DNA of 34,332 nt from Sphingomonas bacterium (GCF_028292925.1 NZ_JAQGLK010000011.1:1-34332), one strand, 5' to 3'; numbered from the stretch's first letter, positions 1 through 7,069 are shown. Notes: a model not told the origin generated them from the letters alone. Numbers and translations: made by a program.

Positions 1-39
1 CCCCGGACGAGGGTGGGCATGACTTGGGGGGAATGTCGA

Positions 40-2529
40 ATGAAGGGGAACAGTGCACGCTGCTGTGTTCGCGGCATAGAACTTTCAGGGACCGAGCTTG
101 CCGAGCTCGCTTCTTCGGCCTCGCTGGCGCAAATATCCGATCAACCGGCGCAGGAAACCGCGGCCAGCGGCGCAAAGAATACCGACGCGTCCGGCATTGC
201 CGACATCGTCGTGACGGCCGAGCGGCGCGCCACCAATCTTCAGGATACGCCGATCTCGATCGTCGCCGTGACGCAGGAGGCGATCGCCGCCAAGGGCATC
301 GAGGATCTCCAGGATCTCTCTGCCTTCACGCCGAATCTCACCATTTCCGCATCGCGGGGCAACGGCAACAACCAGCCCAACTTCGGCATCCGCGGCATCG
401 GCGGCGGCAACGGGGCGACGGGGGAGCGTGGCGTCGGCCTCTATATCGATGGCGTGTACGTACCGCGCACCAGCGGCGCGATACTGCGCGTGCTCGATAT
501 CGATCGGATCGAGGTGCTGCGCGGTCCGCAGGGCACCCTGTTCGGCCGCAACTCGACCGGGGGCGCCATCCGCATCTTCAGCAAACAGCCGACGAACGAG
601 GCCGAAGGCTATCTGCGCGGCACCTATGGCAGCTTCGACCGGACGGATCTGACCGGGATGGTCAATCTGCCGCTGGGCGATACGTTCGCGGTCCGCGCGC
701 AGGGTGCCTACCTCGATCAGGGCGGGTATGTCAGCCGCGGCACGGAGAAGCTGGGCGCACAGCGCGATATCGTCGGCCGCGTCCTCGCCCGCTGGGAACC
801 GTCCAGCGCCTTCCACGCCACGCTTGGCCTGCTCTACAGCGACTCCAAGGCCAACGGCACGCCGCTCGTCTTCCGCGAGTTCGACATGCGGCCCGGCATC
901 GAAGGCGTCATCCAGGGCAACTTTGCCGACTGGATCAACGACTCGTTCAAGCGAGCCGGTCAACCGCCGCTCGCCGCCTATAACGATCCCCGGATCGTTC
1001 GAGACAGCAGGTTCAAGGCGCCGGACCTCTGCTTCATCGACGATTTCGATCCGGACTACGATGCCGTCTGCAACCAGTATAACAACAATAAGTACCAGCA
1101 GGCCGATCTGACCGTCGCCTATGACCTGAGCGACGCCGTCACGCTGAACTCGGTTACCGGCTATGCCAAGCTGAAGCATCGCGGGTTCAGCGATTATCAG
1201 GTGCTGGGTACGGAGATCCGCAACGACGACGTGGATTCAACCGTCTTCTATCAGGAGGCGCAGATCAACTCGAAGCTGTTCGGCGACGCCGTAGACCTGA
1301 TCGTGGGCGGCAACTATTTCTACGAGAAAGCGGTGGCGCCCAATTACATCATCAACCGCCGCGGCACGAGCGTCTTCCCCAGCAACCCGGGCAACCCGGC
1401 CAACGCCGATGCCGGCCTGTTCCGGCTGACCGACGTCGTCACCAAGCAGCTGTCCGACAGCTACGGGCTGTTCGCCAGCGCGACGTGGCACATCGTGGAC
1501 GGGCTGAACCTTACCGGCGGGCTGCGCCAGGCATGGGACAAGAAGGACTATCGCCAGACCCGCTTCCGCGCGACGGATTTCGTGCCCGCACCGGGCACCA
1601 CATCGACTTCGGTGGCGAGCGCAAAGACATTCAAGGCGCTCGATTACCGGGCGACCGTGGACTATCATTTCACCGACGACATCATGGCCTACGCTACGCT
1701 GTCCAAGGCGTATAAAGCGGGTCAGTTCAGCTACACGATCGTGGGCTACACGGCCGCCAACAACGCCACCGGCGCCAATCAGAGCGCGGCGATCCGGCCG
1801 ATCCCGAACGAGAAGGTGGTGAATTACGAGATCGGCGCGCGCATGACGCTGTTCGACCGGCGCCTCAGGATCAATCCGACGCTGTTCCGCATGGATTATA
1901 CCAACCGGCAGGCAGCGGTGCAGGTGACCTGCGGCACCGGCCCGCTGGCCGGCATCCAGCCGGGGCCGCCGCAATGCCCTGTCGGCTTCCTGATCCAGGT
2001 GCAAAACCAGGGCGACGTCGTGCTCGAGGGGTTCGAGGTCGACGTCCAGATAGCCGCCACCGACAACCTCGTGTTCGATGCCAGCGGTGGCGTCACCCGG
2101 CCCAAGCTCAAGAACGCACCGGCCGGCACGGTCAATCTGTACCCGGACGTGCCGTCCCCGTCGTTCAACCTCGGTACGACCTACACGCTGGAGGCGGGGT
2201 TCGGCAAAACGACCTTCAACCTCAACTACGCCTATGTCGGCAAGCAGGCGACGCATCCCACCGACGGCACCGATTCCGCCTACGATCTTCCCGCTTATGG
2301 GCTGATGAACGCCCGGATCCAGATCGTGCCGGAGGGGCTGCCCGTCACGGTCGCCTTGTTCGCCAACAACCTGCTCGACAACACCTATTCCACCTACGCG
2401 CAGCGGTTCGGCGGGGGCTATTGGGATGCCGCCTCGGGTGCCGGGCTTGCCGCGCCGCCACGCAGCGGGCTGGCCGAGGTGCGCGGCCGGCCACGTGAAG
2501 TGGGGCTGACGCTGCAATATAACTTCTGA
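40..2529 (+). CDS. TonB-dependent outer-membrane receptor
   Basis: This is an 829-residue TonB-dependent receptor that would take up an unidentified substrate across the outer membrane using TonB/ExbBD energy. A TonB-box-like stretch (IVVTAE, about residues 56-61) is followed by a plug domain with the usual landmarks (DTPISI, LRGPQGTLFGRNSTGG, about residues 65-190). A long beta-barrel ends in the typical terminal Phe (LQYNF). ATG 40 is preferred over upstream options because a GGGGGGAA purine run lies just before it. The N-terminus is odd: it ends like a signal peptide (ASSASLAQ), but three glutamates at residues 14, 19 and 22 interrupt what should be the hydrophobic core. Either export is unusual or this copy is damaged. 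The gene converges on a MarR-type regulator that may control it; that link is inferred from position only. The substrate cannot be read from the sequence. Confidence 0.93.
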   Translation: MKGNSARCCVRGIELSGTELAELASSASLAQISDQPAQETAASGAKNTDASGIADIVVTAERRATNLQDTPISIVAVTQEAIAAKGIEDLQDLSAFTPNLTISASRGNGNNQPNFGIRGIGGGNGATGERGVGLYIDGVYVPRTSGAILRVLDIDRIEVLRGPQGTLFGRNSTGGAIRIFSKQPTNEAEGYLRGTYGSFDRTDLTGMVNLPLGDTFAVRAQGAYLDQGGYVSRGTEKLGAQRDIVGRVLARWEPSSAFHATLGLLYSDSKANGTPLVFREFDMRPGIEGVIQGNFADWINDSFKRAGQPPLAAYNDPRIVRDSRFKAPDLCFIDDFDPDYDAVCNQYNNNKYQQADLTVAYDLSDAVTLNSVTGYAKLKHRGFSDYQVLGTEIRNDDVDSTVFYQEAQINSKLFGDAVDLIVGGNYFYEKAVAPNYIINRRGTSVFPSNPGNPANADAGLFRLTDVVTKQLSDSYGLFASATWHIVDGLNLTGGLRQAWDKKDYRQTRFRATDFVPAPGTTSTSVASAKTFKALDYRATVDYHFTDDIMAYATLSKAYKAGQFSYTIVGYTAANNATGANQSAAIRPIPNEKVVNYEIGARMTLFDRRLRINPTLFRMDYTNRQAAVQVTCGTGPLAGIQPGPPQCPVGFLIQVQNQGDVVLEGFEVDVQIAATDNLVFDASGGVTRPKLKNAPAGTVNLYPDVPSPSFNLGTTYTLEAGFGKTTFNLNYAYVGKQATHPTDGTDSAYDLPAYGLMNARIQIVPEGLPVTVALFANNLLDNTYSTYAQRFGGGYWDAASGAGLAAPPRSGLAEVRGRPREVGLTLQYNF

Positions 2530-2554
2530 GGCGGGGCGTCGCCGCCGCGGCGCA

Positions 2555-2593
2555 CCAGACCAGCGGATCGATCAACCGGGTCCGCTGGTCTGG
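2555..2593. terminator. Shared bidirectional terminator hairpin
   Basis: A perfect 13-bp inverted repeat (CCAGACCAGCGGA and its complement) encloses a 13-nt loop. It sits between the convergent receptor gene and the marR-like gene, whose stop codon lies in the loop. Position and strength suggest it ends transcription from both sides. There is no clear T-run, as is common in GC-rich genomes. Confidence 0.7.
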
Positions 2594-3147
2594 CGCTCGC
2601 TGGGCTGGCGCTCGCTGGTGGCGCGCACGCGCTCGAGAAGCAGCTGTGCCTTGCGGGTCACCTCGTCGAGAACGGTGCCGAACTGCTCGAGCGTCTCGTC
2701 GGAGAGGTCGCCGACGACGAAGCGGTTGCGGTCGATCGCGAGCGCCACCATCCGATCATGTACCACCTGCCCCTCGTCGCTGAGGGTGATCATGATCGCC
2801 GGCCCGCCCGGCCGGCGGCGGCTGATCAGCAATCCCTGCTGCGCCATCGCCTTGACCGCGCGGCTGAGCTGCCCCCGATCGAGGCCGCAAAGCTCCGCCA
2901 GATCGTTCAGCGACAGCGGTGCGTAGCCACCCACCTGCGCCATGATGCGCCATTCGATGCGGGAGAGGCCGAGTTCGCGCTGGTTGGCGATCGTGCCGCT
3001 GCGACGAAGCAGTTCCAGGAGCCCGACGATGCGGATCGTGAGCAGTTCGCGCATCGTGCCGCTGCGCGCGGCAAGCGCGTTGTGCTGGGCAAGCGAGATA
3101 TCCTTCGGCGGGCGCAAACGGCCGTCTCCATCGATAATGAAGAGCAA
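2572..3147 (-). CDS. MarR-family transcriptional regulator
   Basis: This 191-residue protein has a winged helix-turn-helix DNA-binding domain of the MarR family. The visible core is LGLSRIEWRIMAQV, then LSLNDLAELCGLDRGQLSRAVKAM as the recognition helices, then a wing region (ISRRRPGG) and the ITLSDEG strand, roughly residues 55-130. Flanking helices should make the dimer. The start used is TTG at 3147; it keeps an N-terminal stretch (DISLAQHN) that I judge likely to be coding, but the first ATG is at residue 32, so the start is uncertain. The C-terminus holds a short duplication (SERQ twice) from a 15-bp tandem repeat at 2590-2618. Two palindromes sit immediately upstream of the start, suggesting autoregulation. 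The convergent TonB receptor is a possible target. Confidence 0.85.
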   Translation of the reverse strand: MLFIIDGDGRLRPPKDISLAQHNALAARSGTMRELLTIRIVGLLELLRRSGTIANQRELGLSRIEWRIMAQVGGYAPLSLNDLAELCGLDRGQLSRAVKAMAQQGLLISRRRPGGPAIMITLSDEGQVVHDRMVALAIDRNRFVVGDLSDETLEQFGTVLDEVTRKAQLLLERVRATSERQPSERQTSGPG

Positions 3148-3149
3148 TC

Positions 3150-3182
3150 TGATACAGGAACGTATCAGTTGATCGCGATCAA
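3150..3182. promoter_or_regulatory. Two adjacent palindromes at the marR start (putative operators)
   Basis: TGATAC-N6-GTATCA at 3150-3167 is a perfect 18-bp dyad of the size MarR dimers bind. It is followed at once by the 14-bp palindrome TTGATCGCGATCAA at 3169-3182. Both lie just upstream of the TTG start of the marR-like gene, where a bound repressor would block its transcription. Autoregulation is inferred. Confidence 0.5.
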
Positions 3183-3633
3183 CCGGGCAAGGTTTCGAAG
3201 CGCGCTGCCGTAACCGCCCGCGCCACGCTTTTCCACTGTCTCCGCCGGGCCGCAGGGAGCGGGCGTACGTTCCTGGCGGGTAGGGGAAGGAGGCAAGCCT
3301 GATCGATCACCGGCCAGCATCGTGGCCGCTGCCGCACCGGGAATCCGCCGTGAAATTGGGGCTTCGAACTCGCTTGCGAACTGTTCGTCGACGATGCCGT
3401 GGTACGGCGGCCTCTGGCCACCCCGCCATCCCGCCGTCGGCACGTTGAGGCACTCGGCCTCCCTCCGCGGGGGATGGCGACGGCTCGCCGAGACCGGCAG
3501 CGTCCCGTCTGCATCGGGGTGGCTGGCGTGCCGGCAGGGCGGCCCCTGCAGGCGCAACGGGTTCCTGCCGGTCGATCCAGGCAGGTTTGCCGACCTTCAG
3601 TCTATTCCGGTTGGCCGGCCCGCCTCGGCGATC
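3183..3633. other. Intergenic stretch without recognisable gene
   Basis: About 450 bases. Open frames exist on both strands, but their translations are Arg/Pro/Ala-rich, match no family I know and lack ribosome-binding sites. I see no repeat, RNA gene or mobile element here. A 12-bp sequence, CGATCAACCGGG at 3176-3187, also occurs at 2569-2580, so direct repeats bracket the marR gene. Confidence 0.4.
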
Positions 3634-3831
3634 TCAGAGCGGCCTTCCCATCGGGCGTGGAACGGCATCCCGCTCCGCCTTCAGGCCGGCTGGCCCGCCC
3701 GCACGCCCGCGAACGTTCGTGGACATCAGCCCAAACCATGCCTCCTCGCGGCGCGCGTGGGCCAAGGCGGCGTTGGCGCGACGCCACATGTCGTCCGTGT
3801 ACGATGCGCCGCTCCGGATGTCTTTCGGCAT
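3634..3831 (-). CDS. Small protein of unknown function (65 aa)
   Basis: I do not recognise this protein. It starts MPKDIRSGASYTDDMWRRAN, has a probable amphipathic helix around residues 14-31 (WRRANAALAHARREE), no signal peptide and no membrane segment, and is basic at the C-terminus. Three things favour a real gene. A GGGGGAG ribosome-binding site lies about 10 nt before the ATG. A sigma70-like promoter lies about 75 nt upstream on the same strand. Third codon positions are strongly GC-biased, like the neighbouring genes. It is the only plausible gene between marR and the repeat-protein gene. It could be an independent small cytoplasmic protein or a remnant of a longer gene. Confidence 0.42.
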   Translation of the reverse strand: MPKDIRSGASYTDDMWRRANAALAHARREEAWFGLMSTNVRGRAGGPAGLKAERDAVPRPMGRPL

Positions 3832-3906
3832 CGATCAACACTCCCCCAAGAGGTCCCGGCCGTCTTCCGCCCGAAGGCGACGCAGCCGTCATCCTGTATG
3901 GCCCGG

Positions 3907-3934
3907 AGTATAATCCTGTTGACCGTCGAGTAAA
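3907..3934 (-). promoter_or_regulatory. Sigma70-like promoter for the small minus-strand gene
   Basis: On the minus strand TTTACT (3934-3929) and TATACT (3912-3907) are separated by 16 bp, a reasonable -35/-10 pair in an unusually AT-rich patch. Transcription would begin about 70 nt before the ATG at 3831. The plus strand here also contains TATAAT (3909-3914), but no good -35 precedes it. Confidence 0.4.
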
Positions 3935-4194
3935 CCGAAATTGATTCGCCGGGTTCACCCGAATAGGAGCAAATCCCGGATGCTTCCCCTTGGTAACGCG
4001 GGGACTCCTGTTCCGGATCGAGACAATATCCTATTACTCAGATCAACCGCGCGGAGCGAATGGACGTCTGGCGCGGTCGTCCACTGCCGCGTCGGCCGCC
4101 GAAATCGAGGGTTAAAGCGGCGCCCCAATTCGTTTCGGGCGCAAACCCCCATATGGCGATACGTTTCAGTCCAGATGGAACGCGTTTCCTCCCA

Positions 4195-4216
4195 ATCATG
4201 GTTAGTAAGCCATTAT
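4195..4216. promoter_or_regulatory. Inverted repeat upstream of the repeat-protein gene
   Basis: ATCATGG-N8-CCATTAT is a 22-bp dyad with one mismatch per arm pair. It lies about 110 nt before the ATG of the secreted repeat protein in an AT-rich patch that probably contains its promoter. The size suits a dimeric regulator such as the PAS/LuxR-type protein encoded at 9543-10598. I could not pick out a convincing -35/-10 pair. Confidence 0.3.
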
Positions 4217-4328
4217 CGTTAGGCGGATGACACCGTTCAGGCATCGGCGACCCGGTGCTGACGAGGCCATGCGAGTTCGACGTTGGGTCGCAAGTCGTTG
4301 GCCTTCAACCGAAAACAGGACGACCTCG

Positions 4329-5912
4329 ATGAAAGCGACTTTCCTGGTATCATCGTCCCTCGCGGCGCTGCTGATGGCGGCTCCGGCCCATGCCCAGCTC
4401 GCCGATCCGGCCGGCGGGGCGGCGGCTGACAACGGCTCGTCGGCGACGGACAACTCCGCGTCGAACTCCGACAATTCCATGACCGACAACACGAACAACT
4501 CGACGACGGACAACACCGCGGCGAACTCCGACAACTCGATGACCGACAACACGGCCGCCAACTCCGACAATTCGGCAACCGACAACACGAACAACTCGGT
4601 GACCGACAACTCGGATGGCAGCTCGGCATCGGGTGCCCAGATCTCCGCGAACAACGGCGCCGGGGTGACGTCCGACAATTCGGACGACTCCGACAACAGC
4701 AGCGCATCCGGCGCGCAGATCTCGGCGAACAACGGCGCCGGGGTGACCTCCGACAACTCCACCAATGACGATTCGGACAATAGCAGCGCATCCGGCGCAC
4801 AGATTTCGGCGAACAACGGCGCCGGAGTGACCTCGGACAATTCGGACGACTCCGACAACAGCAGCGCGTCCGGTGCGCAGATTTCGGCCAACAACGGTGC
4901 CGGCGTGACGTCCGACAATTCCGACGACTCGGACAACAGCAGCGCCTCGGGTGCCCAGATCGCGTCGAACAACGGCGCTACGGTCAACTCGGACAACTCC
5001 GACAACTCGGATAACTCGACCACCGACCATGCTGACCGCAGCAGCGCATCCGGTGCGCAGATTGCGGCGAACAACGGCGGTTCGGTTACGTCGGACAATA
5101 GCAGCGCTTCCGGTGCGCAGATCTCTGCGAACAACGGCAGCACGGTGAATTCCGACAATTCGGACAATTCCGACAACTCGGACAACAGCGCCTCGGGTGC
5201 CCAGATTGCGGCGAACAACGGATCCACCGTTAACTCCGACAATTCGGACAGCAGCGCGTCCGGTGCCCAGATCGCCGCGAACAACGGCGCGACGGTGAAT
5301 TCGGACAACTCCGACAACTCCGACAACAGCAGTGTCTCGGGTGCGCAGATTGCCGCGAACAACGGCGGCACTGTGAACTCGGATAACTCCGACAACTCGG
5401 ATAACTCGGACGACTCCGACAACAGCAGCGCCTCGGGTGCTCAGATCGCGGCGAACAACGGCGCCACGGTCAACTCCGACAACTCGGATAACTCCGACAA
5501 TTCGGATAACAGCGACAATTCGGATAACAGCAATCGCAGCTCGACGGCCACCAACAACGGCACGGGTGCTGTGGCCAATGGCGGCGACGCCAGCTTCACC
5601 GACTCGTCGATGTCCTACTCGGGCTCGGCATCGGCAAGCGATGGGGCCGCGGCCACGAACAACCAGTTCGGCGCGGGATCGGTCGTCTCGTCTTCGACGC
5701 TGGCAAGCTACGTCACGGGCATCACCGTCCGCTACAACACGCCGGACGGCACCGCCGGCGGCGCGCCGAACAACATGCTGACCACGGGTGACGGGGCGTT
5801 CTCGAACTTCGCCGGCATCCAGGCGCTGAACATGAACACGGGGGTTGCGGCATCGCAGAACGCCTCCGTCAGCATCAGTGCCTCGGTCGGTACGCTCTCG
5901 CTCGGCCAATAA
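4329..5912 (+). CDS. Secreted Ser/Asn/Asp repeat protein, putative amyloid-type fibre subunit
   Basis: A 527-residue exported protein and the probable main structural product of this cluster. Residues 1-22 are a clear Sec signal peptide ending AHA. Residues 24-97 are low complexity, made of (S/T)DN units. Residues 98-402 hold eleven repeats with a core SASGAQIxANNGxxVxSDN and an acidic SDN-rich linker of variable length. Residues 403-527 are a Gly/Ser/Asn-rich C-terminal domain ending in a motif shared with the next gene. There is no cysteine. A strand-NNG turn-strand unit repeated in tandem suggests a beta-solenoid or functional amyloid. The many aspartates might bind calcium. ATG 4329 is chosen because it begins the signal peptide; the frame is open further upstream. 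The Fap-like neighbours (C39 peptidase, coiled-coil barrel) support secretion to the cell surface. The repeats are not the Fap or curlin consensus. An adhesin or S-layer role is also possible. Confidence 0.8.
   Translation: MKATFLVSSSLAALLMAAPAHAQLADPAGGAAADNGSSATDNSASNSDNSMTDNTNNSTTDNTAANSDNSMTDNTAANSDNSATDNTNNSVTDNSDGSSASGAQISANNGAGVTSDNSDDSDNSSASGAQISANNGAGVTSDNSTNDDSDNSSASGAQISANNGAGVTSDNSDDSDNSSASGAQISANNGAGVTSDNSDDSDNSSASGAQIASNNGATVNSDNSDNSDNSTTDHADRSSASGAQIAANNGGSVTSDNSSASGAQISANNGSTVNSDNSDNSDNSDNSASGAQIAANNGSTVNSDNSDSSASGAQIAANNGATVNSDNSDNSDNSSVSGAQIAANNGGTVNSDNSDNSDNSDDSDNSSASGAQIAANNGATVNSDNSDNSDNSDNSDNSDNSNRSSTATNNGTGAVANGGDASFTDSSMSYSGSASASDGAAATNNQFGAGSVVSSSTLASYVTGITVRYNTPDGTAGGAPNNMLTTGDGAFSNFAGIQALNMNTGVAASQNASVSISASVGTLSLGQ
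4620..5534 (+). repeat. Eleven in-frame coding repeats (20-37 codons each)
   Basis: Each unit contains the core SGAQI(A/S)xNNGxxVxSDN, followed by zero to several SDN/SDD tripeptides. Unit lengths as I count them are 26, 28, 26, 26, 34, 20, 29, 22, 25, 32 and 37 residues. The core is nearly invariant and the linkers vary. Units 1-4 have GAGV, whereas later units have (A/S/G)(T/S)V, so the array has at least two subfamilies. Synonymous codons differ from unit to unit. Confidence 0.92.
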
Positions 5913-5922
5913 GTCTGAACTG

Positions 5923-5953
5923 GGTGCGGGCCGGCGACATGCCGGCCCGCACC
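5923..5953 (+). other. Very stable intercistronic stem-loop
   Basis: GGTGCGGGCCGGC pairs perfectly with GCCGGCCCGCACC across the 5-nt loop GACAT, 10 nt after the repeat-protein stop and 28 nt before the next ATG. No T-run follows. It could be a partial terminator or a 3' stabiliser that keeps repeat-protein mRNA more abundant than the downstream secretion genes. Confidence 0.75.
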
Positions 5954-5981
5954 TCGGTAACATCGGCGAAGGTATCCGGTT

Positions 5982-6341
5982 ATGAAACTTTGGAAAGGAT
6001 CCGCCGCGGTCCTGCTGGCCCTTGCAGCCCCGGCTTGGGCGGATGCGGGGCAGGGGGAGCCGGCTGCGGCCCCCGCGCTGGTTTTCGGGGACGCCGCATC
6101 GATCGCAAGCGACGAGCTCGCTGCGATTACCGGCCAGGCCGATATCAACATGCAAGTCCGGGCGCAGAATACCAGCACGGTCTCGAACAACTCGGTCAGC
6201 GGAAATTCAGTGACGGGGACGATCGGTTTTGATAGTTCGGCGTTTCAGAACTTGAGTGGCCTGTCGGTCGTCAGCGCGAACACCGGCAACAACGTCTCGA
6301 TCAATTCGTCTCTGAACGTCAACGTCGCCTTGAATCCGTAG
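5982..6341 (+). CDS. Small secreted protein sharing the repeat protein's C-terminal motif
   Basis: A 119-residue exported protein with a signal peptide at residues 1-22 (cleavage near AWADA) and no cysteine. The mature part is Asn/Ser/Val-rich with alternating polar and hydrophobic residues (VSNNSVSGNSVTG, NVSINSSLNVNV), suggesting beta structure. Its last 30 or so residues align without gaps to the end of the repeat protein: FxN(F/L)(A/S)G(I/L), then NTG, then SxN(A/S)S. By analogy with FapB and CsgB it could be a minor subunit or nucleator. It could also be a chaperone or a periplasmic partner that competes for the same binding site. The gene follows the stem-loop and has a GAAGG-type ribosome-binding site about 10 nt from the ATG. 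It probably shares the transcript with its neighbours. Confidence 0.72.
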   Translation: MKLWKGSAAVLLALAAPAWADAGQGEPAAAPALVFGDAASIASDELAAITGQADINMQVRAQNTSTVSNNSVSGNSVTGTIGFDSSAFQNLSGLSVVSANTGNNVSINSSLNVNVALNP

Positions 6342-6403
6342 TCCGAGGGGCATGTCTCATTCACGCCGTTGCATCCAGGAAGCTGATCTTTAGCGGAGTC
6401 GCG

Positions 6404-7069
6404 ATGTTGCTTTCCGGCTGCACGGCCATGTCGCCCCAGGAAGCCGGCAACCGCGTGGATTTTGGCGGCGCTCTCGAATTCGGGCTGCCGGTGACGAGCA
6501 TGATCGGCCGCCGCTTCGAAACGGTGATCCGGCAGCAATATGACTTCAGCTGCGGATCGGCAGCGCTCGCCACTCTGCTACGGTATCATTACGGTGAGCC
6601 GCAGACCGAGCAGACCGCTTTCGTCGGCATGTTCCGCGAAGGCGATCAGGAGCAGATTCGCCGGCTCGGTTTCTCGCTGCTGGATATGAAGCGATATCTG
6701 GCCGGTCGCAGTGTCGCAGCGGACGGGTATCGGGTGACGATCGATCAGATCGCCGCCGCCCGCATTCCCGGAATCGCCCTGGTCGACTTCAACGGATACA
6801 AGCATTTCGTCGTCGTGAAGGGTGTCGAGGGGGGCAGCGTCCTCCTGGGCGACCCTTCGCTGGGCCTTCGGCGGCAACCGATCCGTGCGTTCCTGAAGCA
6901 ATGGAACGGTATCTTCTTCGTGTTGAACGAGAGGAACGCCATCGGCCAGATGCACTTCAATCAGGTTGCCGATCTCGACCGCGCACCGGCGGGGCGGATG
7001 TTCGCGCCGTCCGATCCCCTTTCCACGGCCGAGCTCGCGCTGACGCGGCCGCTGTTCAACGAGTTTTGA
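6404..7069 (+). CDS. C39-family cysteine peptidase (FapD-like)
   Basis: A papain-like C39 peptidase domain. Counting from ATG 6404, the catalytic Cys is residue 50 (QQYDFSCGSAALATLL, with the oxyanion Gln just before), His 134 (GYKHFVVV) and Asp 150 (LLGDPSLG), so the triad is intact. Related domains process peptides exported by ABC transporters; FapD is the stand-alone periplasmic relative in Pseudomonas Fap operons. The start is ambiguous. ATG 6404 has GGAG 5 nt upstream but begins MLLSGC, half of a lipoprotein signal. The same frame reads RKLIFSGVA directly before it, giving a full lipobox peptide if translation began at ATT 6359, which has GAGGGG 8 nt upstream. It is probably a periplasmic lipoprotein. 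The next gene starts 2 nt after its stop, implying coupling. Likely targets are the repeat protein or the small secreted protein. Confidence 0.85.
   Translation: MLLSGCTAMSPQEAGNRVDFGGALEFGLPVTSMIGRRFETVIRQQYDFSCGSAALATLLRYHYGEPQTEQTAFVGMFREGDQEQIRRLGFSLLDMKRYLAGRSVAADGYRVTIDQIAAARIPGIALVDFNGYKHFVVVKGVEGGSVLLGDPSLGLRRQPIRAFLKQWNGIFFVLNERNAIGQMHFNQVADLDRAPAGRMFAPSDPLSTAELALTRPLFNEF

Noticed and set aside
85-2517. Long minus-strand open frames opposite the TonB receptor
   Set aside because: They mirror the receptor's codon bias; the plus strand has clear plug and barrel motifs throughout.
3165-3944. Open frames on both strands between marR and the fibre cluster
   Set aside because: Except for the 65-residue frame at 3634-3831, they have Arg/Pro-rich translations, poor starts and no recognisable domain.
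4620-5534. Direct repeats that could suggest a CRISPR array
   Set aside because: The repeats are in frame in a signal-peptide protein, unit length varies, the would-be spacers are repetitive SDN codons, and no cas gene is present.
4620-5534. RTX-type calcium-binding repeats
   Set aside because: The units are Asp-rich but lack the GGxGxDxU nonapeptide, and the neighbours are not a type I secretion ATPase or adaptor.
4202-6155. Long minus-strand open frames (406 and 601 codons) opposite the repeat protein
   Set aside because: They are antisense shadows: the repetitive GC-rich coding DNA lacks stops on the other strand. No ribosome-binding sites or domains, and the plus strand has a signal peptide and a clear repeat design.
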